The notes: generated by a model not told the origin, from the sequence alone. Shown: positions 26,361 to 35,380, counted from the first letter of the stretch. The stretch is DNA of 38,993 bases from a cyanobacterium PCC 7702 (GCA_000332255.1 KB235926.1:1614318-1653310); one strand, 5' to 3'. Numbers and translations are program-made.

Positions 26361-27173
26361 TTAACCAGGTGTTTTGCCGTAGCCCAGACTGATTGTACCG
26401 GGTCGGAGACAAATTTCCGGTGAAATTAATTCTAGAGATTCAGATGTTTGCAAACGAACACGAAGTTCCCCAGTAGATGTTACACCGACAATAGTGCCTG
26501 CTAAATCATTTATGTAAATGCGATCGCCCATATTGGCAAGCAACCGTAAATAGCGAGCTAGTAATATGTTGACTCCTTCTTGCAAAAGGCACTGCATACC
26601 ACATTCTATTCCCAGTAAAACTTTAGCAGCAAGCATTTCCAGGCTGGAAATTGGTTTGGGATCTTTTGTCGCTTGCCACGTTTGCAAATTGATTCCGTTT
26701 TCGGGTACTGGATTGGCCCAGTTAATACCAACGCCGATAACCGCCCACACTACAACTTTTTGCTTGACCTTCGTTTCCGTTAAGATACCACCCAACTTCT
26801 GCCGATCTATGACCAAATCATTAGGCCATTTAATGCTTACATTAGCACCACTTTCTCGCAATTTCTCAGCTATGCCCCAAGCACTAGCAAAAGTTAGCAA
26901 ATAACTGTTACTTGCTGGAATGTTGGGAGCTACCAAAACTGAAAGATACAATCCTCCTTTAGCAGAAAGCCATTTTCGTCCCCACTGTCCCCGTCCAGCA
27001 GTTTGCTCGGTAGCAATGACGGTACATCCTATTTGAGCTTTTTGCTGTTGCATTTGCCAAACAGTCTCGTTGGTGGAAACAACTTTCTCTAGTAGGTGAA
27101 GGCAAAATGGTAAATAAACCTTTTTTCGCCCTGCATTTAGGGCCGCTTCTAGCTGTTGCTGATTCCATCCCAC
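26361..27173 (-). CDS. birA: Biotin--[acetyl-CoA-carboxylase] ligase
   Basis: Activates biotin with ATP and attaches it to the biotin carboxyl carrier protein of acetyl-CoA carboxylase. The 270 residues carry the biotinyl-AMP loop GRGQWGRKWLSAKGGLYLS and the KWPNDLVIDRQKLGGIL motif with its conserved Lys. No N-terminal DNA-binding domain is present, so this is a simple ligase and not a repressor as in E. coli. The likely start is GTG at 27173 (MGWNQQQLEA); the frame stays open upstream but offers no ATG. It is divergent from the pgeF gene across 77 bases. Confidence 0.92.
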   Translation of the reverse strand: MGWNQQQLEAALNAGRKKVYLPFCLHLLEKVVSTNETVWQMQQQKAQIGCTVIATEQTAGRGQWGRKWLSAKGGLYLSVLVAPNIPASNSYLLTFASAWGIAEKLRESGANVSIKWPNDLVIDRQKLGGILTETKVKQKVVVWAVIGVGINWANPVPENGINLQTWQATKDPKPISSLEMLAAKVLLGIECGMQCLLQEGVNILLARYLRLLANMGDRIYINDLAGTIVGVTSTGELRVRLQTSESLELISPEICLRPGTISLGYGKTPG

Positions 27174-27250
27174 AGGATTTACCCAAATTTGCTTGTTCAG
27201 GTTAGCATGAATTGATTGCTTGTGAAGTTGTTTGAAAATTGTGGTGAAAG

Positions 27251-28054
27251 ATGCATACTTGGTACTGGCGCAATTGGCAAGGAATGACTTACCTTAGTTG
27301 TAGTCTGCTGGAAGCTTGGCCGCACGGCTTTTTTACCCAAAAATTTTGGCCTCGTTCTCCCCAAGAGTTAACTGCGGTACTGCATCCAGATGCTATAGGA
27401 TATCGCTTGAAACAAGTGCATGGCAATACGGTACTGACACCATCAGAAATTTGCAACCACCTCTCAAAAACTGGACTGCAAGAAGAAGAGGATTCTGCTT
27501 TAGCAGCTGGCGATGGTTTAATCACCGAAAAACCTTTACAAGCTGTGTGGGTTGCTACGGCTGATTGTACACCTGTGTTGATTGGCGATCGCAAAACTGG
27601 TCGGGTGGCAGCGCTGCACGCCGGATGGCGAGGTACAGCAGCGAAAATTGTGCCGCAAGCAATAGCTCGCCTGCAAGCACAAGGTAGCAACATCCAAGAT
27701 TTGCGAATTGCTATGGGACCTGCGATCGCCGGAGAAGTTTACCAAGTTTCCCTGCAAGTAGCAGCCCAATTAGGGGCTTCTATTATACCACATGAGGAGG
27801 AAACCGTCATTATCAAAGCACTGCAGGAGCTACCAACTTCTCCTTTACTCCCCGATCCTGACCCCGAACGGATACGAATAGACGTTCGGCAAGTAAATGT
27901 CCTGCAGATGGAGAAAATGGGTATCAGTCTGGAACAAATAGCGATCGCTCCTTACTGTACCTATCAAACTCCAGAGCATTTCTTTTCTTACCGTCGAGAC
28001 AACCTCAAAAAAGTGCAATGGTCGGGAATAGTTAGCATTAATCCCGGCAGTTAG
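27251..28054 (+). CDS. pgeF: YfiH/LACC1-type purine nucleoside phosphorylase (formerly polyphenol oxidase family)
   Basis: A 267-residue protein of the YfiH/YlmD/LACC1 family, which phosphorolyses purine nucleosides and deaminates adenosine; the Escherichia coli member also edits peptidoglycan precursors. The zinc and active-site residues are His57 in QVHGNTV, Cys106 in TADCTPVL and His123 in ALHAGWRGTA. YCTYQTPEHFFSYRRD near the C-terminus is the other hallmark. ATG 27251 gives the expected length; a second in-frame ATG 11 codons later is possible. It is divergent from the biotin ligase gene. Confidence 0.92.
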   Translation: MHTWYWRNWQGMTYLSCSLLEAWPHGFFTQKFWPRSPQELTAVLHPDAIGYRLKQVHGNTVLTPSEICNHLSKTGLQEEEDSALAAGDGLITEKPLQAVWVATADCTPVLIGDRKTGRVAALHAGWRGTAAKIVPQAIARLQAQGSNIQDLRIAMGPAIAGEVYQVSLQVAAQLGASIIPHEEETVIIKALQELPTSPLLPDPDPERIRIDVRQVNVLQMEKMGISLEQIAIAPYCTYQTPEHFFSYRRDNLKKVQWSGIVSINPGS

Positions 28055-28691
28055 GGAAGAAAATAACAGCGTCAATACTATCATCTCCCGTCCCTGGAAT
28101 TTTCGTCTTTATTTATACTAAAATCTACTGGAAAACTCCATTGCTTGGGTTCGAGTTATTTATGTGATGTTGCGTACCTGCTTTAGTGTCCCAATCACCT
28201 TGCTGTTCCCTCTTTGGACGCAAGCTGGTATGTAGGTTGCGATCGCGAAAGGCCAATTCCAAATCCGTGCTATCAAGTAATTTTAATTACAAAATTACCG
28301 ATACTGGTAACTCTGCTACCAAAGGCATTACAGACATACTGGTATTGGGAATTATTCTATATTTGGATAATTTGGATAGCATGGATTGAAATTCTACTAC
28401 TGAGCGTTCTCCAAATAGCTGGGTAATGAATTTTTCGAGTTATCATCATTTAAACCTTAAAACCTTATTCAGTTTGCTTTATAACCTCCTCATTACCTTC
28501 TTTGAGTCAGCCAAATCTTTAACTAAGTGCACGATTTTTATTTCCTTGAGTTCTTTTTAAGTATTTTAACTTTTTGACAAAATTCGATTATTAATTTCTT
28601 AGGACGAATGCAATTGTAACTGGGACAAAGCAGTCAAGAGATAACCGCTAGACCTTTGCTGCTGTTGATTTTTAGCAGTTGTAGAATCGAT
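28055..28691. other. 637-base gap with no supportable gene
   Basis: The gap lies between convergent pgeF and glycosyltransferase genes. Two overlapping short frames on the plus strand (about 28186-28426) are rich in Leu, Ile and Trp but have no ribosome binding site and no recognisable motif, and look like chance. One HIP1-like octamer occurs. No strong hairpin with a T-run was seen. It may be decayed sequence. Confidence 0.4.
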
Positions 28692-29717
28692 TTAGCTATT
28701 TGTCTGGAGTTGTTTTTTAGTGACTACCTCGCGTACCCGATAAATTGGTCGTCCTTGGGACTCGTGGTAAGTGCGCATGAGTAACTCTGCTAACAAACCA
28801 AAGCAAAACAGCTGTACTCCAGTTACCAGCAGAAGTACCGCTAAAATCAGCAAGGGTCGGTTACCAATATCTTCATGAAAGGCAAATTTCACCCAAGTTA
28901 AGTAAATTCCCAGTACTCCTCCCGAAAGCATGGAAATTAAACCGAATAATCCAAAAACGTGCATGGGACGGGTAAGGAACTTTTTCATAAAGGCGATAGT
29001 TAGCAAATCCATCAATACCCGGAAAGTTCGCGATAAGCCGTACTTACTTTGACCAAAGCGACGAGCATGATGGCGCACGGGTATTTCTGTAATTCTTGCA
29101 CCTTCGATATAAGCCAAGGCTGGTAAAAAGCGGTGCAGTTCCCCGTAGAGGTTCATGTCTGCTACTAGTTCAGCGCGGTAGGCTTTCAGGGAACAACCAT
29201 AGTCATGAATGTAGACGCTAGTGATGCGCCGAATCAGCCAGTTAGCAATTTTGGAAGGAAGTAAGCGCGTCAGAGCTGCATCATGGCGTCTTTGTCGCCA
29301 ACCGCTCACCAAATCGTAGCCTTCTTCTAATTTTGCTAACAGTAGGGGTATATCTGCAGGATCGTTTTGTAAATCAGCATCTAAGGTAACAACCGCTTTA
29401 CCACAGGCGTAATAAAATCCAGCTGCCATTGCTGCAGTTTGACCGTAGTTGCGACGTAAAATTACGGCTTTCAAATCGTCGCGGATTTGTGCTTGTTCTT
29501 TAAGGTATTGAGCCGATCCATCTGTGGAACCATCATCTACACAGATGATTTCGTAACTGAGGCGATGATTTTTCAAAGTGGAAGCGATCGCCTCCAACAA
29601 ATACGGTAAACTTTCCACTTCATCGCGTACGGGTACTACTACCGAGACATCGAAAACAGGTAAGGGTCTTGCTTCCCATTGTCCAGCTATTCCCTTAGAA
29701 ATTAATCCACTCCTCAT
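28692..29717 (-). CDS. Glycosyltransferase family 2, polyprenyl-phosphate sugar type (DPM/GtrB-like)
   Basis: A 341-residue enzyme that probably transfers a sugar to a polyprenyl phosphate carrier. The GT-A domain has VSVVVPVRDEVESLP, the DDGSTDGS nucleotide site (61-68) and DADLQNDP (113-120, divalent metal). Motifs RRNYGQT and RFGQSKYG are typical of the DPM1/GtrB/ArnC group. The C-terminus has two hydrophobic segments (FGLFGLISMLSGGVLGIYL and LILAVLLLVTGVQLFCFGLL), as in GtrB-type members. It starts at ATG 29717, two bases after the stop of the upstream murein peptidase gene, so the two are very likely translated from one message. Confidence 0.9.
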   Translation of the reverse strand: MRSGLISKGIAGQWEARPLPVFDVSVVVPVRDEVESLPYLLEAIASTLKNHRLSYEIICVDDGSTDGSAQYLKEQAQIRDDLKAVILRRNYGQTAAMAAGFYYACGKAVVTLDADLQNDPADIPLLLAKLEEGYDLVSGWRQRRHDAALTRLLPSKIANWLIRRITSVYIHDYGCSLKAYRAELVADMNLYGELHRFLPALAYIEGARITEIPVRHHARRFGQSKYGLSRTFRVLMDLLTIAFMKKFLTRPMHVFGLFGLISMLSGGVLGIYLTWVKFAFHEDIGNRPLLILAVLLLVTGVQLFCFGLLAELLMRTYHESQGRPIYRVREVVTKKQLQTNS

Positions 29718-29719
29718 AT

Positions 29720-30448
29720 CTATTTGTGTCCTTTGTGACCAAGCCCTTCGTAACTCCTCACCACTCTACCAGCACCGCGTAGCTGTTGGTAATATGACTG
29801 ACTTACCTCATCGCCTTGTTCCGAGAGAATATCAATTCCAATACCGTTACGTCCTTTATCTTTCCCAGAGCTATGGATGTAACGGCCATCTCCTAAATAA
29901 AGTCCCACATGAGTAGCTTTTTGAGAAGTACCGAAGAAAATCAAATCACCTGGTTCTAATTGAGAAATTGCTATTGGTTGGGTAAAAGCTTCCTGTTGGT
30001 AAGCGTCCCTGGGTAACCAAATACCCACGGAAGAAAATGCTGCTTGCATTAAACCAGAACAGTCATAATTTGGCCCTACTGTACCACCCCAAAGGTAATA
30101 ATTGGGCTGTTGCATTGCTTTGCGGGTAAAAGCAATTACTTCTGGTAGCAATTTTTTTATTTCAGTGGCAGAAAAGGATTTAGGCTGATAAACTACGGTA
30201 GCTGTTTGTAGTTGCTCTAAGTCTGAAAGCAATAGCCATCCAGGATAGTCATCTTCGCACAAACGTATTTCTACGGATATTTCCTGGGAGAAATTGTTCG
30301 TGTTTGACAATATACGTAGGTGCCGTCCGGCTGCGGCTTGTGTTGCTAAGCGTGTACATTGGGGAGAATCATATATGTTGAGATTGGCAAGACACTCGTA
30401 CTCACCGGAAACGAAATTTGTGATTTTGGATTTGAAAGGAACAGACAT
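29720..30448 (-). CDS. SH3b-NlpC/P60 murein endopeptidase (gamma-D-glutamyl-diamino acid type)
   Basis: A 242-residue peptidase from ATG 30448 (MSVPFKSKI); an ATG at 30499 would overlap the divergent gene. An N-terminal bacterial SH3 domain (about 15-80, GEYECLANLNIYDSP) precedes the NlpC/P60 domain with YDCSGL (Cys130), THVGLYLGDGRYIHSSG (His180, His192). The spacing fits the cyanobacterial cysteine peptidases of known structure from Anabaena and Nostoc, which cut the D-Glu to diaminopimelate bond in free murein peptides during recycling. No signal peptide is visible, consistent with recycling in the cytoplasm. It is followed, with a two-base gap, by the glycosyltransferase. Confidence 0.9.
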   Translation of the reverse strand: MSVPFKSKITNFVSGEYECLANLNIYDSPQCTRLATQAAAGRHLRILSNTNNFSQEISVEIRLCEDDYPGWLLLSDLEQLQTATVVYQPKSFSATEIKKLLPEVIAFTRKAMQQPNYYLWGGTVGPNYDCSGLMQAAFSSVGIWLPRDAYQQEAFTQPIAISQLEPGDLIFFGTSQKATHVGLYLGDGRYIHSSGKDKGRNGIGIDILSEQGDEVSQSYYQQLRGAGRVVRSYEGLGHKGHK

Positions 30449-30463
30449 TCTGCAAGGATAGCA

Positions 30464-31405
30464 ATGGTTTTCTTTAGTAAAGACGAACAACTGGAACACT
30501 TAGGTAGTGATATTTTAGAGGTTACTTGGGCAAAATTCCCGACTTTAGCCCGCAACCAAGTTGCCCTTACTTGGATTGTCTACGATCCACCTGTACTAGT
30601 AAATACTGGTGGTGCTTTAACTCCAGATGTTTTTTGGAATCATCCAGTACGTGGTTTTACTTACAGAGGCGTTGAGCGAATTTACCCGGCGAGTATTGTC
30701 AAATTGTTTTACTTGGTAGCGGTACAAGAGTGGTTGGAGTCAGGTATGCTTCAGACCTCCACCGAGTTGGAAAGAGCAATTCGCGATATGATCGTGGATT
30801 CGAGCAATGATGCTACCAGTTTGGTCATAGATGTGTTGACCGGTACAACCTCAGGACCAGAATTACCGCCGGGGCCTTTTGAAACGTGGAAATTGCAGCG
30901 CAATCTTGTCAATCGCTATTACCAATCTTTAGGATGGCCGGAAATGGAAACCATTAACGTTTGCCAAAAAACTTGGTGTGACGGTCCCTACGGGCGCGAA
31001 CGGGCATTTTACGGGCAATTGTTTGAAAACCGCAATATGCTGACAACTAACGCTACTGCTAGATTGTTGCACAGTATTGTCGGTGGTGTGGCAGTTTCCG
31101 CCGGGCGATCGCAAGGAATGATGTCTTTACTCAAACGCAGTCTCAATCCCGAGGATTTACCCAAGGATGTTGAAGAAGACCAAATTACAGGTTTTTTGGG
31201 CGCTGGTCTTCCCCAAACAGCACAAATTTGGTCCAAGGCTGGTTGGACCAGTCAAGTTCGCCACGATGCTGCGTACATCGAAATCCCCAATTCTCGTCCC
31301 TACCTTTTGGTGGTCTTTACCGAAGGCAAAGCCAACGCTAAAAACCGTGATATCCTACCTTTTATTTCCCAACTTTTTGCTCAGGCGGTGACTAATTTGG
31401 GGTAG
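30464..31405 (+). CDS. Serine beta-lactamase-like hydrolase
   Basis: A 313-residue protein of the class A beta-lactamase/PBP-like superfamily. ATG 30464 is preferred because AAGGA sits five bases upstream, while the longer frame starts with a TTG. Active-site motifs are SIVK (77-80, nucleophile Ser77 and Lys80), SSN (113-115, matching SxN) and KAG (258-260, in the place of KTG). No signal peptide is seen, unlike true beta-lactamases, so the physiological substrate is unclear; a cell-wall peptide or ester is possible. It starts 15 bases from the divergent murein peptidase and ends before a strong terminator. Beta-lactam resistance should not be assumed. Confidence 0.82.
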   Translation: MVFFSKDEQLEHLGSDILEVTWAKFPTLARNQVALTWIVYDPPVLVNTGGALTPDVFWNHPVRGFTYRGVERIYPASIVKLFYLVAVQEWLESGMLQTSTELERAIRDMIVDSSNDATSLVIDVLTGTTSGPELPPGPFETWKLQRNLVNRYYQSLGWPEMETINVCQKTWCDGPYGRERAFYGQLFENRNMLTTNATARLLHSIVGGVAVSAGRSQGMMSLLKRSLNPEDLPKDVEEDQITGFLGAGLPQTAQIWSKAGWTSQVRHDAAYIEIPNSRPYLLVVFTEGKANAKNRDILPFISQLFAQAVTNLG

Positions 31406-31481
31406 TAATTTTTCCGCCACACAACTGCTAAGTCCGAACTACAAATTGACTCAGTTTCATTTCTTAATTCCATTTTCAGCT

Positions 31482-31506
31482 AGTCCGCCCACAGCGGACT
31501 TTTTTT
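31482..31506 (+). terminator. Intrinsic terminator after the beta-lactamase-like gene
   Basis: AGTCCGC (31482-31488) pairs perfectly with GCGGACT (31494-31500) around a five-base loop and is followed by six T, a textbook rho-independent terminator. It lies 76 bases after the stop and about 105 bases before cysK, so cysK must have its own promoter. Confidence 0.85.
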
Positions 31507-31611
31507 ATCTCAGATACTTCCCCTCAACTTTCTACAATATCACATTAATTCGATAGATTTACTGTAATATTGTGTTTAGTCTTTTTTTGCTCGTGTAAGC
31601 AAATTCTTCAA

Positions 31612-32574
31612 ATGCGGATTGCTCGTGACATTACAGAACTAATTGGTCGAACACCTTTAGTACAACTCAACCGCATCCCCCAACAGGAGAGCTGTGTAGC
31701 TCAAATTGTGGTGAAGTTAGAGGGAATGAACCCTTCGGCTTCCGTGAAAGACCGCATTGGTATTAGCATGATTGAAGCCGCCGAACAAGCAGGACTGATT
31801 CGACCAGGAGAAACTGTTTTGGTGGAGCCAACTTCTGGAAATACCAGTATCGCTTTGGCAATGGTAGCAGCAGCTAGAGGTTACCGTTTAATCATTACCA
31901 TGCCAGAAACAATGAGCTTGGAACGACAATTAATTCTGCAAGCGTATGGCGCTGAACTAGAGCTAACTCCAGGAGTAAAAGGTATGCAGGGAGCGATCGC
32001 TCGTGCGGAAGAGATTGTTGCTAACACGCCTAACGCTTTTATGCTTCAGCAATTTCGTAACCCAGCCAATCCCCAAATCCATCGCCACACTACCGGCGAA
32101 GAACTTTGGACAGATACCGATGGCAAAATAGATATTCTCGTTGCTGGAGTTGGTACTGGCGGTACAATTACTGGCGTAGCAGAAGCAATTAAGCCCCGCA
32201 AACCGGAATTTCAGGTTATAGCTGTTGAACCTGCTTTTAGTCCCGTACTTCAAGGTGGCAAACCAGGAGCACATAAAATTCAAGGTATTGGCGCTGGATT
32301 TATTCCCCCGGTACTGCGCTTGGAACTAATTGACGAAATTATTCAGGTCAGGGATGAAGATGCCATTCAATACGGACGGCGACTAGCCTCTGAAGAAGGA
32401 ATTTTATCAGGAATTTCCACAGGAGCTGCATTGTGGGCAGCTATTCAGGTCGCCAAGCGTTCAGAAAACGCCGGACGTTTAATTGTCATGGTACAACCCA
32501 GCTTTGGGGAACGCTACCTCAGTACACCTCTTTTTAAAGATTTTGGTTTGTTGGACTTAGAAGACGACAGTTAA
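31612..32574 (+). CDS. cysK: Cysteine synthase A (O-acetylserine thiol-lyase)
   Basis: Makes cysteine from O-acetylserine and sulfide with pyridoxal phosphate. The 320 residues from ATG 31612 ([20 protein letters not shown]) have the usual length; the frame extends to a TTG at 31570 but that start would add residues not typical of the family. The PLP lysine is Lys46 in [11 protein letters not shown], the substrate loop is PTSGNTS, the phosphate-binding segment is [10 protein letters not shown], and [15 protein letters not shown] closes the enzyme. A terminator precedes it and an acireductone dioxygenase gene follows by 73 bases. Confidence 0.96.
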   Translation: MRIARDITELIGRTPLVQLNRIPQQESCVAQIVVKLEGMNPSASVKDRIGISMIEAAEQAGLIRPGETVLVEPTSGNTSIALAMVAAARGYRLIITMPETMSLERQLILQAYGAELELTPGVKGMQGAIARAEEIVANTPNAFMLQQFRNPANPQIHRHTTGEELWTDTDGKIDILVAGVGTGGTITGVAEAIKPRKPEFQVIAVEPAFSPVLQGGKPGAHKIQGIGAGFIPPVLRLELIDEIIQVRDEDAIQYGRRLASEEGILSGISTGAALWAAIQVAKRSENAGRLIVMVQPSFGERYLSTPLFKDFGLLDLEDDS

Positions 32575-32597
32575 TGTCACAATATATAATGTCACAA
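32572..32597 (+). repeat. 11-bp direct repeat between cysK and the acireductone dioxygenase gene
   Basis: TAATGTCACAA occurs at 32572-32582 and again at 32587-32597, starts 15 bases apart. The first copy contains the cysK stop codon. The pair lies 51-76 bases before the downstream start codon, a position suited to a regulator site or to a duplicated promoter element. It could also be a small chance duplication. Confidence 0.55.
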
Positions 32598-32647
32598 ACT
32601 ACAGTTTTCTGAGCGGATTCTAGTTGTATACAATTGAGACCTATAGA

Positions 32648-33202
32648 ATGTCTATCCTTAAGCTTGAAAACGGCCAAATTCTCCATCGCCTCAGCGATAT
32701 TCAACAGGAACTTGCTACCCTCGATATCCAAATAAACCACTATGACTTAGAAACAACGCTTACTTTCCCAGATTTGCTCGTCCGGGATGTTTTCAGTCAG
32801 CAAGACAAACAAAAAATTTTGCAATCTCATCATCAAGATTTTGAACTTCTCCAACAGCAAGCTGGTTATTTCAGTTATGACCTATGGGTATTACATCCAG
32901 GTTTACCAAACCTTTATGCGTTAATAGCAACCCACAGTCGCTACCACACTCATCAAGATGCAGAAGCAATGTGCGTGCTTGCAGGAGAAGGACTGTTTGG
33001 ATTCGCGCAACCAAGGGGTGACCAACTACAACTTCAGGTACAACCAGGTGATTATATCCATATCCCTGCTGGAGTCGAGCATTGGTTTAGCCTGAGTGCA
33101 TCTTTACATCTGAAAGCTTGGCGCTATTTTACCTCGGCTGATGGCTGGGTACCTCAATACACAAGTACCGGACTTGAAAAGTTTCTGAAAAAGAAATGTT
33201 AA
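32648..33202 (+). CDS. mtnD: Acireductone dioxygenase (ARD/ARD') cupin
   Basis: Oxidises the acireductone intermediate of the methionine salvage pathway, giving the 2-keto precursor of methionine when iron is bound. The 184 residues from ATG 32648 (MSILKLENG) form a single cupin. The metal ligands are visible as His100, His102 and Glu106 in HTHQDAE, and His145 in AGVEHWF, matching the family pattern. FTSADGWVPQYT near the C-terminus is also characteristic. Other salvage genes are not in the window, so the pathway is not shown here. It sits next to cysK, giving a small sulfur-metabolism pair that may or may not be co-transcribed. Confidence 0.9.
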   Translation: MSILKLENGQILHRLSDIQQELATLDIQINHYDLETTLTFPDLLVRDVFSQQDKQKILQSHHQDFELLQQQAGYFSYDLWVLHPGLPNLYALIATHSRYHTHQDAEAMCVLAGEGLFGFAQPRGDQLQLQVQPGDYIHIPAGVEHWFSLSASLHLKAWRYFTSADGWVPQYTSTGLEKFLKKKC

Positions 33203-33233
33203 TGCAACTTTGTCCGCATTACTTGTATCGCAG

Positions 33234-33638
33234 CTAGCTGTATAGCAGTTTTTCCTTGTCAATCAAACTTGCTCTGCGGAAATAGGAAGCAGACTGCAAT
33301 CCCATTTGATGACAATGCTGGGCGCACTGACGACAAATTGCAGCACACTCAAGCATTTTGGCATCATTATCGAACTCCTCGCAAATCATTGCAGTGCGAT
33401 CGCACATTTCTGCACACAGCTCGCATATGCGCCCCATAAACTCAGAACCATCATCAATGGTGTTGATGCACAACATACACATTTCTGCACAGTCGCGCAT
33501 CATAGATACCATCGTGATATCGATATATTTTCCCCCCCGATTTTTACAGTAATTTAATGTTTCTATACAGATTTTGTAGCAATCGCTGCAAGCTTGTCTG
33601 CAAATTTCCAACGCAGTCAGTGTAGATTCCATCATCAT
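33234..33638 (-). CDS. Cysteine-rich four-helix-bundle copper-binding protein (DUF326)
   Basis: A 134-residue protein with 16 cysteines, mostly in CxxC or CxxxC spacings, such as CRQACSDCYKIC at the N-terminus, DCAEMCMLC and ICELCAEMC in the middle, and CAAICRQCAQHCH near the end. This matches the DUF326 or Csp-type four-helix bundle, whose members store Cu(I) inside the bundle. No signal peptide is visible, so it should be cytosolic, like the Csp3 group. Three ATG codons follow each other at 33638, 33635 and 33632; which is used is unclear. It converges with mtnD across 31 bases. Confidence 0.88.
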   Translation of the reverse strand: MMMESTLTALEICRQACSDCYKICIETLNYCKNRGGKYIDITMVSMMRDCAEMCMLCINTIDDGSEFMGRICELCAEMCDRTAMICEEFDNDAKMLECAAICRQCAQHCHQMGLQSASYFRRASLIDKEKLLYS

Positions 33639-34120
33639 CTCACTATACCCTTAGCTGTTGATAAATTTTGTACTTTAGCATCCTTTAATTAGCACATTAA
33701 TCTGTCTAAACTGCCAAGTCAACAACTACTGCCCAAACTAATTTTTTAAGGCCACAAAGGCGATGAATTTACTGCTAATTCATCCTATTTCTACCTCAAT
33801 AACTGTTGTTAAAAGCTCTGATTTCCGAGAAATCTTGTTAATCTGGGCGACTCAATGTCTCCCTTTCTATGGGAGATTTATCAATCCCGCAGATTCTTAG
33901 CTAAGTATAAATATCTATCATTTTCCCCTGCACCCAACTATCTCCACTTTACTGCCCAGAGGACAATGTCAAATTTTCATGATATTATCTGCCAAAGCCT
34001 GCTAAAGTAAGGAAAAATTCACCTTCCTTAGCGAAATTTTCAGACAGGCAAGAATGCGATCCATGAATGTGATAATAAAGTGAAAATGCCATTTTTTGTT
34101 AAGATTATGAATTTCAAGAT
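33639..34120. other. 482-base gap before the prohibitin gene
   Basis: No gene is supported. The plus strand contains a hairpin, TAAGGAA (34008-34014) with TTCCTTA (34024-34030), which lies about 90 bases before the prohibitin start and could be in its leader. A 45-codon frame at 33763-33900 has no motif. The region should hold the promoters of the prohibitin and DUF326 genes, but no convincing hexamer pair was found. Confidence 0.4.
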
Positions 34121-34921
34121 ATGAAATCCTGGGTAAATCGCAACATTCTTGTAAAAATGAGTTTAAGTATTTTGTTGGTGGTGATTATTTTCTGGCCTTT
34201 TGTAGTATTTAATGCTGGGGAAAGAGGAGTATTAATGAAGTTTGGAGAAGTGCAAGAAACAATACTAGGAGAAGGATTGCACCTAGTGATTCCCATAGTT
34301 AATTCTGTCAAACGGTTAAGTGTTCGAGTTCAAAAACAGGAAATTTCTGCTGAGGCTTCCTCCAAAGATTTACAAGAAGTTTATACAGATGTAGCTTTGA
34401 ATTGGCATATCCTGCCAGAAGAAGCAAATGCTATTTTTCAACAAATTGGTGATGAGAAGGAAGTTGTTGATAAAATTATCAATCCAGCTGTGGAAGAAGT
34501 CCTCAAAGCAGTAATGGCGAAGTATACAGCGGAAGAAATTATTACCAAGCGAGGAGAAGTAAAAGCCGGCGTAGATGATTTATTAACAACGCGACTCAAA
34601 AATTATCATATTGCAGTTGATGATATTTCCTTGGTTCACGTACATTTTTCCGAACGATTCAGCGATGCAGTAGAAGCTAAACAAATTGCTGAACAAGAAG
34701 CAAAACGAGCAGAATATGTAGCAATAAAAGCAGCCAAAGAAGCCGAAGCTAAGGTTAACTTAGCAAAAGGTGAAGCAGAAGCACAAGGATTATTAGTCAG
34801 AACTTTGACTTCTGAAATTCTTCAAAAGCAGGCCATAGAAAAATGGAATGGAAAGTTACCAACGGTGATGGGGAATGAGGGTTTAAAATTGTTGGAGTTA
34901 AATAAATTTTTGAAAAATTGA
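34121..34921 (+). CDS. Prohibitin-like SPFH/band-7 membrane protein
   Basis: A 266-residue protein anchored by one N-terminal membrane segment (LSILLVVIIFWPFVVFNAG) and carrying an SPFH domain (about 30-190: GERGVLMKFGEVQ, VRVQKQEISAEASSKDLQEV, LNWHILPEEA). The C-terminal third is an Ala/Glu/Lys coiled coil (AEQEAKRAEYVAIKAAKEAE) followed by PTVMGN. This is the prohibitin architecture, which forms large rings in membranes and in cyanobacteria occurs as Phb1-type proteins. It may help membrane-protease control or thylakoid maintenance. It starts at ATG 34121 and stands alone on the plus strand. Confidence 0.92.
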   Translation: MKSWVNRNILVKMSLSILLVVIIFWPFVVFNAGERGVLMKFGEVQETILGEGLHLVIPIVNSVKRLSVRVQKQEISAEASSKDLQEVYTDVALNWHILPEEANAIFQQIGDEKEVVDKIINPAVEEVLKAVMAKYTAEEIITKRGEVKAGVDDLLTTRLKNYHIAVDDISLVHVHFSERFSDAVEAKQIAEQEAKRAEYVAIKAAKEAEAKVNLAKGEAEAQGLLVRTLTSEILQKQAIEKWNGKLPTVMGNEGLKLLELNKFLKN

Positions 34922-35119
34922 TTAAGCAGTACACCTGCTGGTAAAATCAAGGACAGCTTAACTTGTTGTTGTGGGATCGCCTGAATTTACAAACAGACTT
35001 CGAAGATTGCTAAAAAACTCTCCCCCAAACGAAACAATCATACACATACAAGAAAATTAATTGCAACCGTGCCCTTTCTAGCTCGCTAAAATAAAAAATG
35101 ACGAATTTTTTGGAAAACA

Positions 35120-35380
35120 ATGACTGCCTATCCTTTAGCTACCTTATTTTTAATTTTGGCAATTGTTTTTTTTATAATTGCAGTTGTTGGGGACGCCAAA
35201 GTCCTGTTTATTGAGATTAACCCTGGTTTGTTTGGAAGAATTTTAGCTTTATTTCTTGGTATTTTTAGTCTGGCGACAGCTGGATTATTAGTAGTATTTC
35301 CTGGAGAAAGTCTGGATTTAATCAGGAATTATTTAGCTAATTTTCTGCAAAAATATGCAATTTTAATTAGCCAATCTTGA
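35120..35380 (+). CDS. Small two-helix membrane protein, function unknown
   Basis: An 86-residue protein from ATG 35120. Two hydrophobic segments, about 7-25 (ATLFLILAIVFFIIAVVGD) and 42-60 (LALFLGIFSLATAGLLVVF), are joined by a loop with KVLFIEINPG. The C-terminal tail is amphipathic. It lies 198 bases after the prohibitin gene and converges with the DUF1634 gene. I know no family for it. Confidence 0.6.
   Translation: MTAYPLATLFLILAIVFFIIAVVGDAKVLFIEINPGLFGRILALFLGIFSLATAGLLVVFPGESLDLIRNYLANFLQKYAILISQS

Noticed and set aside
28186-28426. Two overlapping short plus-strand frames, one rich in Leu, Ile and Trp
   Set aside because: No ribosome binding site, no motif, and mutually overlapping in the same DNA; chance is more likely.
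33763-33900. 45-codon frame before the prohibitin gene
   Set aside because: Short, no motif and no ribosome binding site.
34008-34030. TAAGGAA/TTCCTTA hairpin as a terminator
   Set aside because: No T-run follows on either strand and no gene ends nearby on the plus strand; kept only as a possible leader structure.
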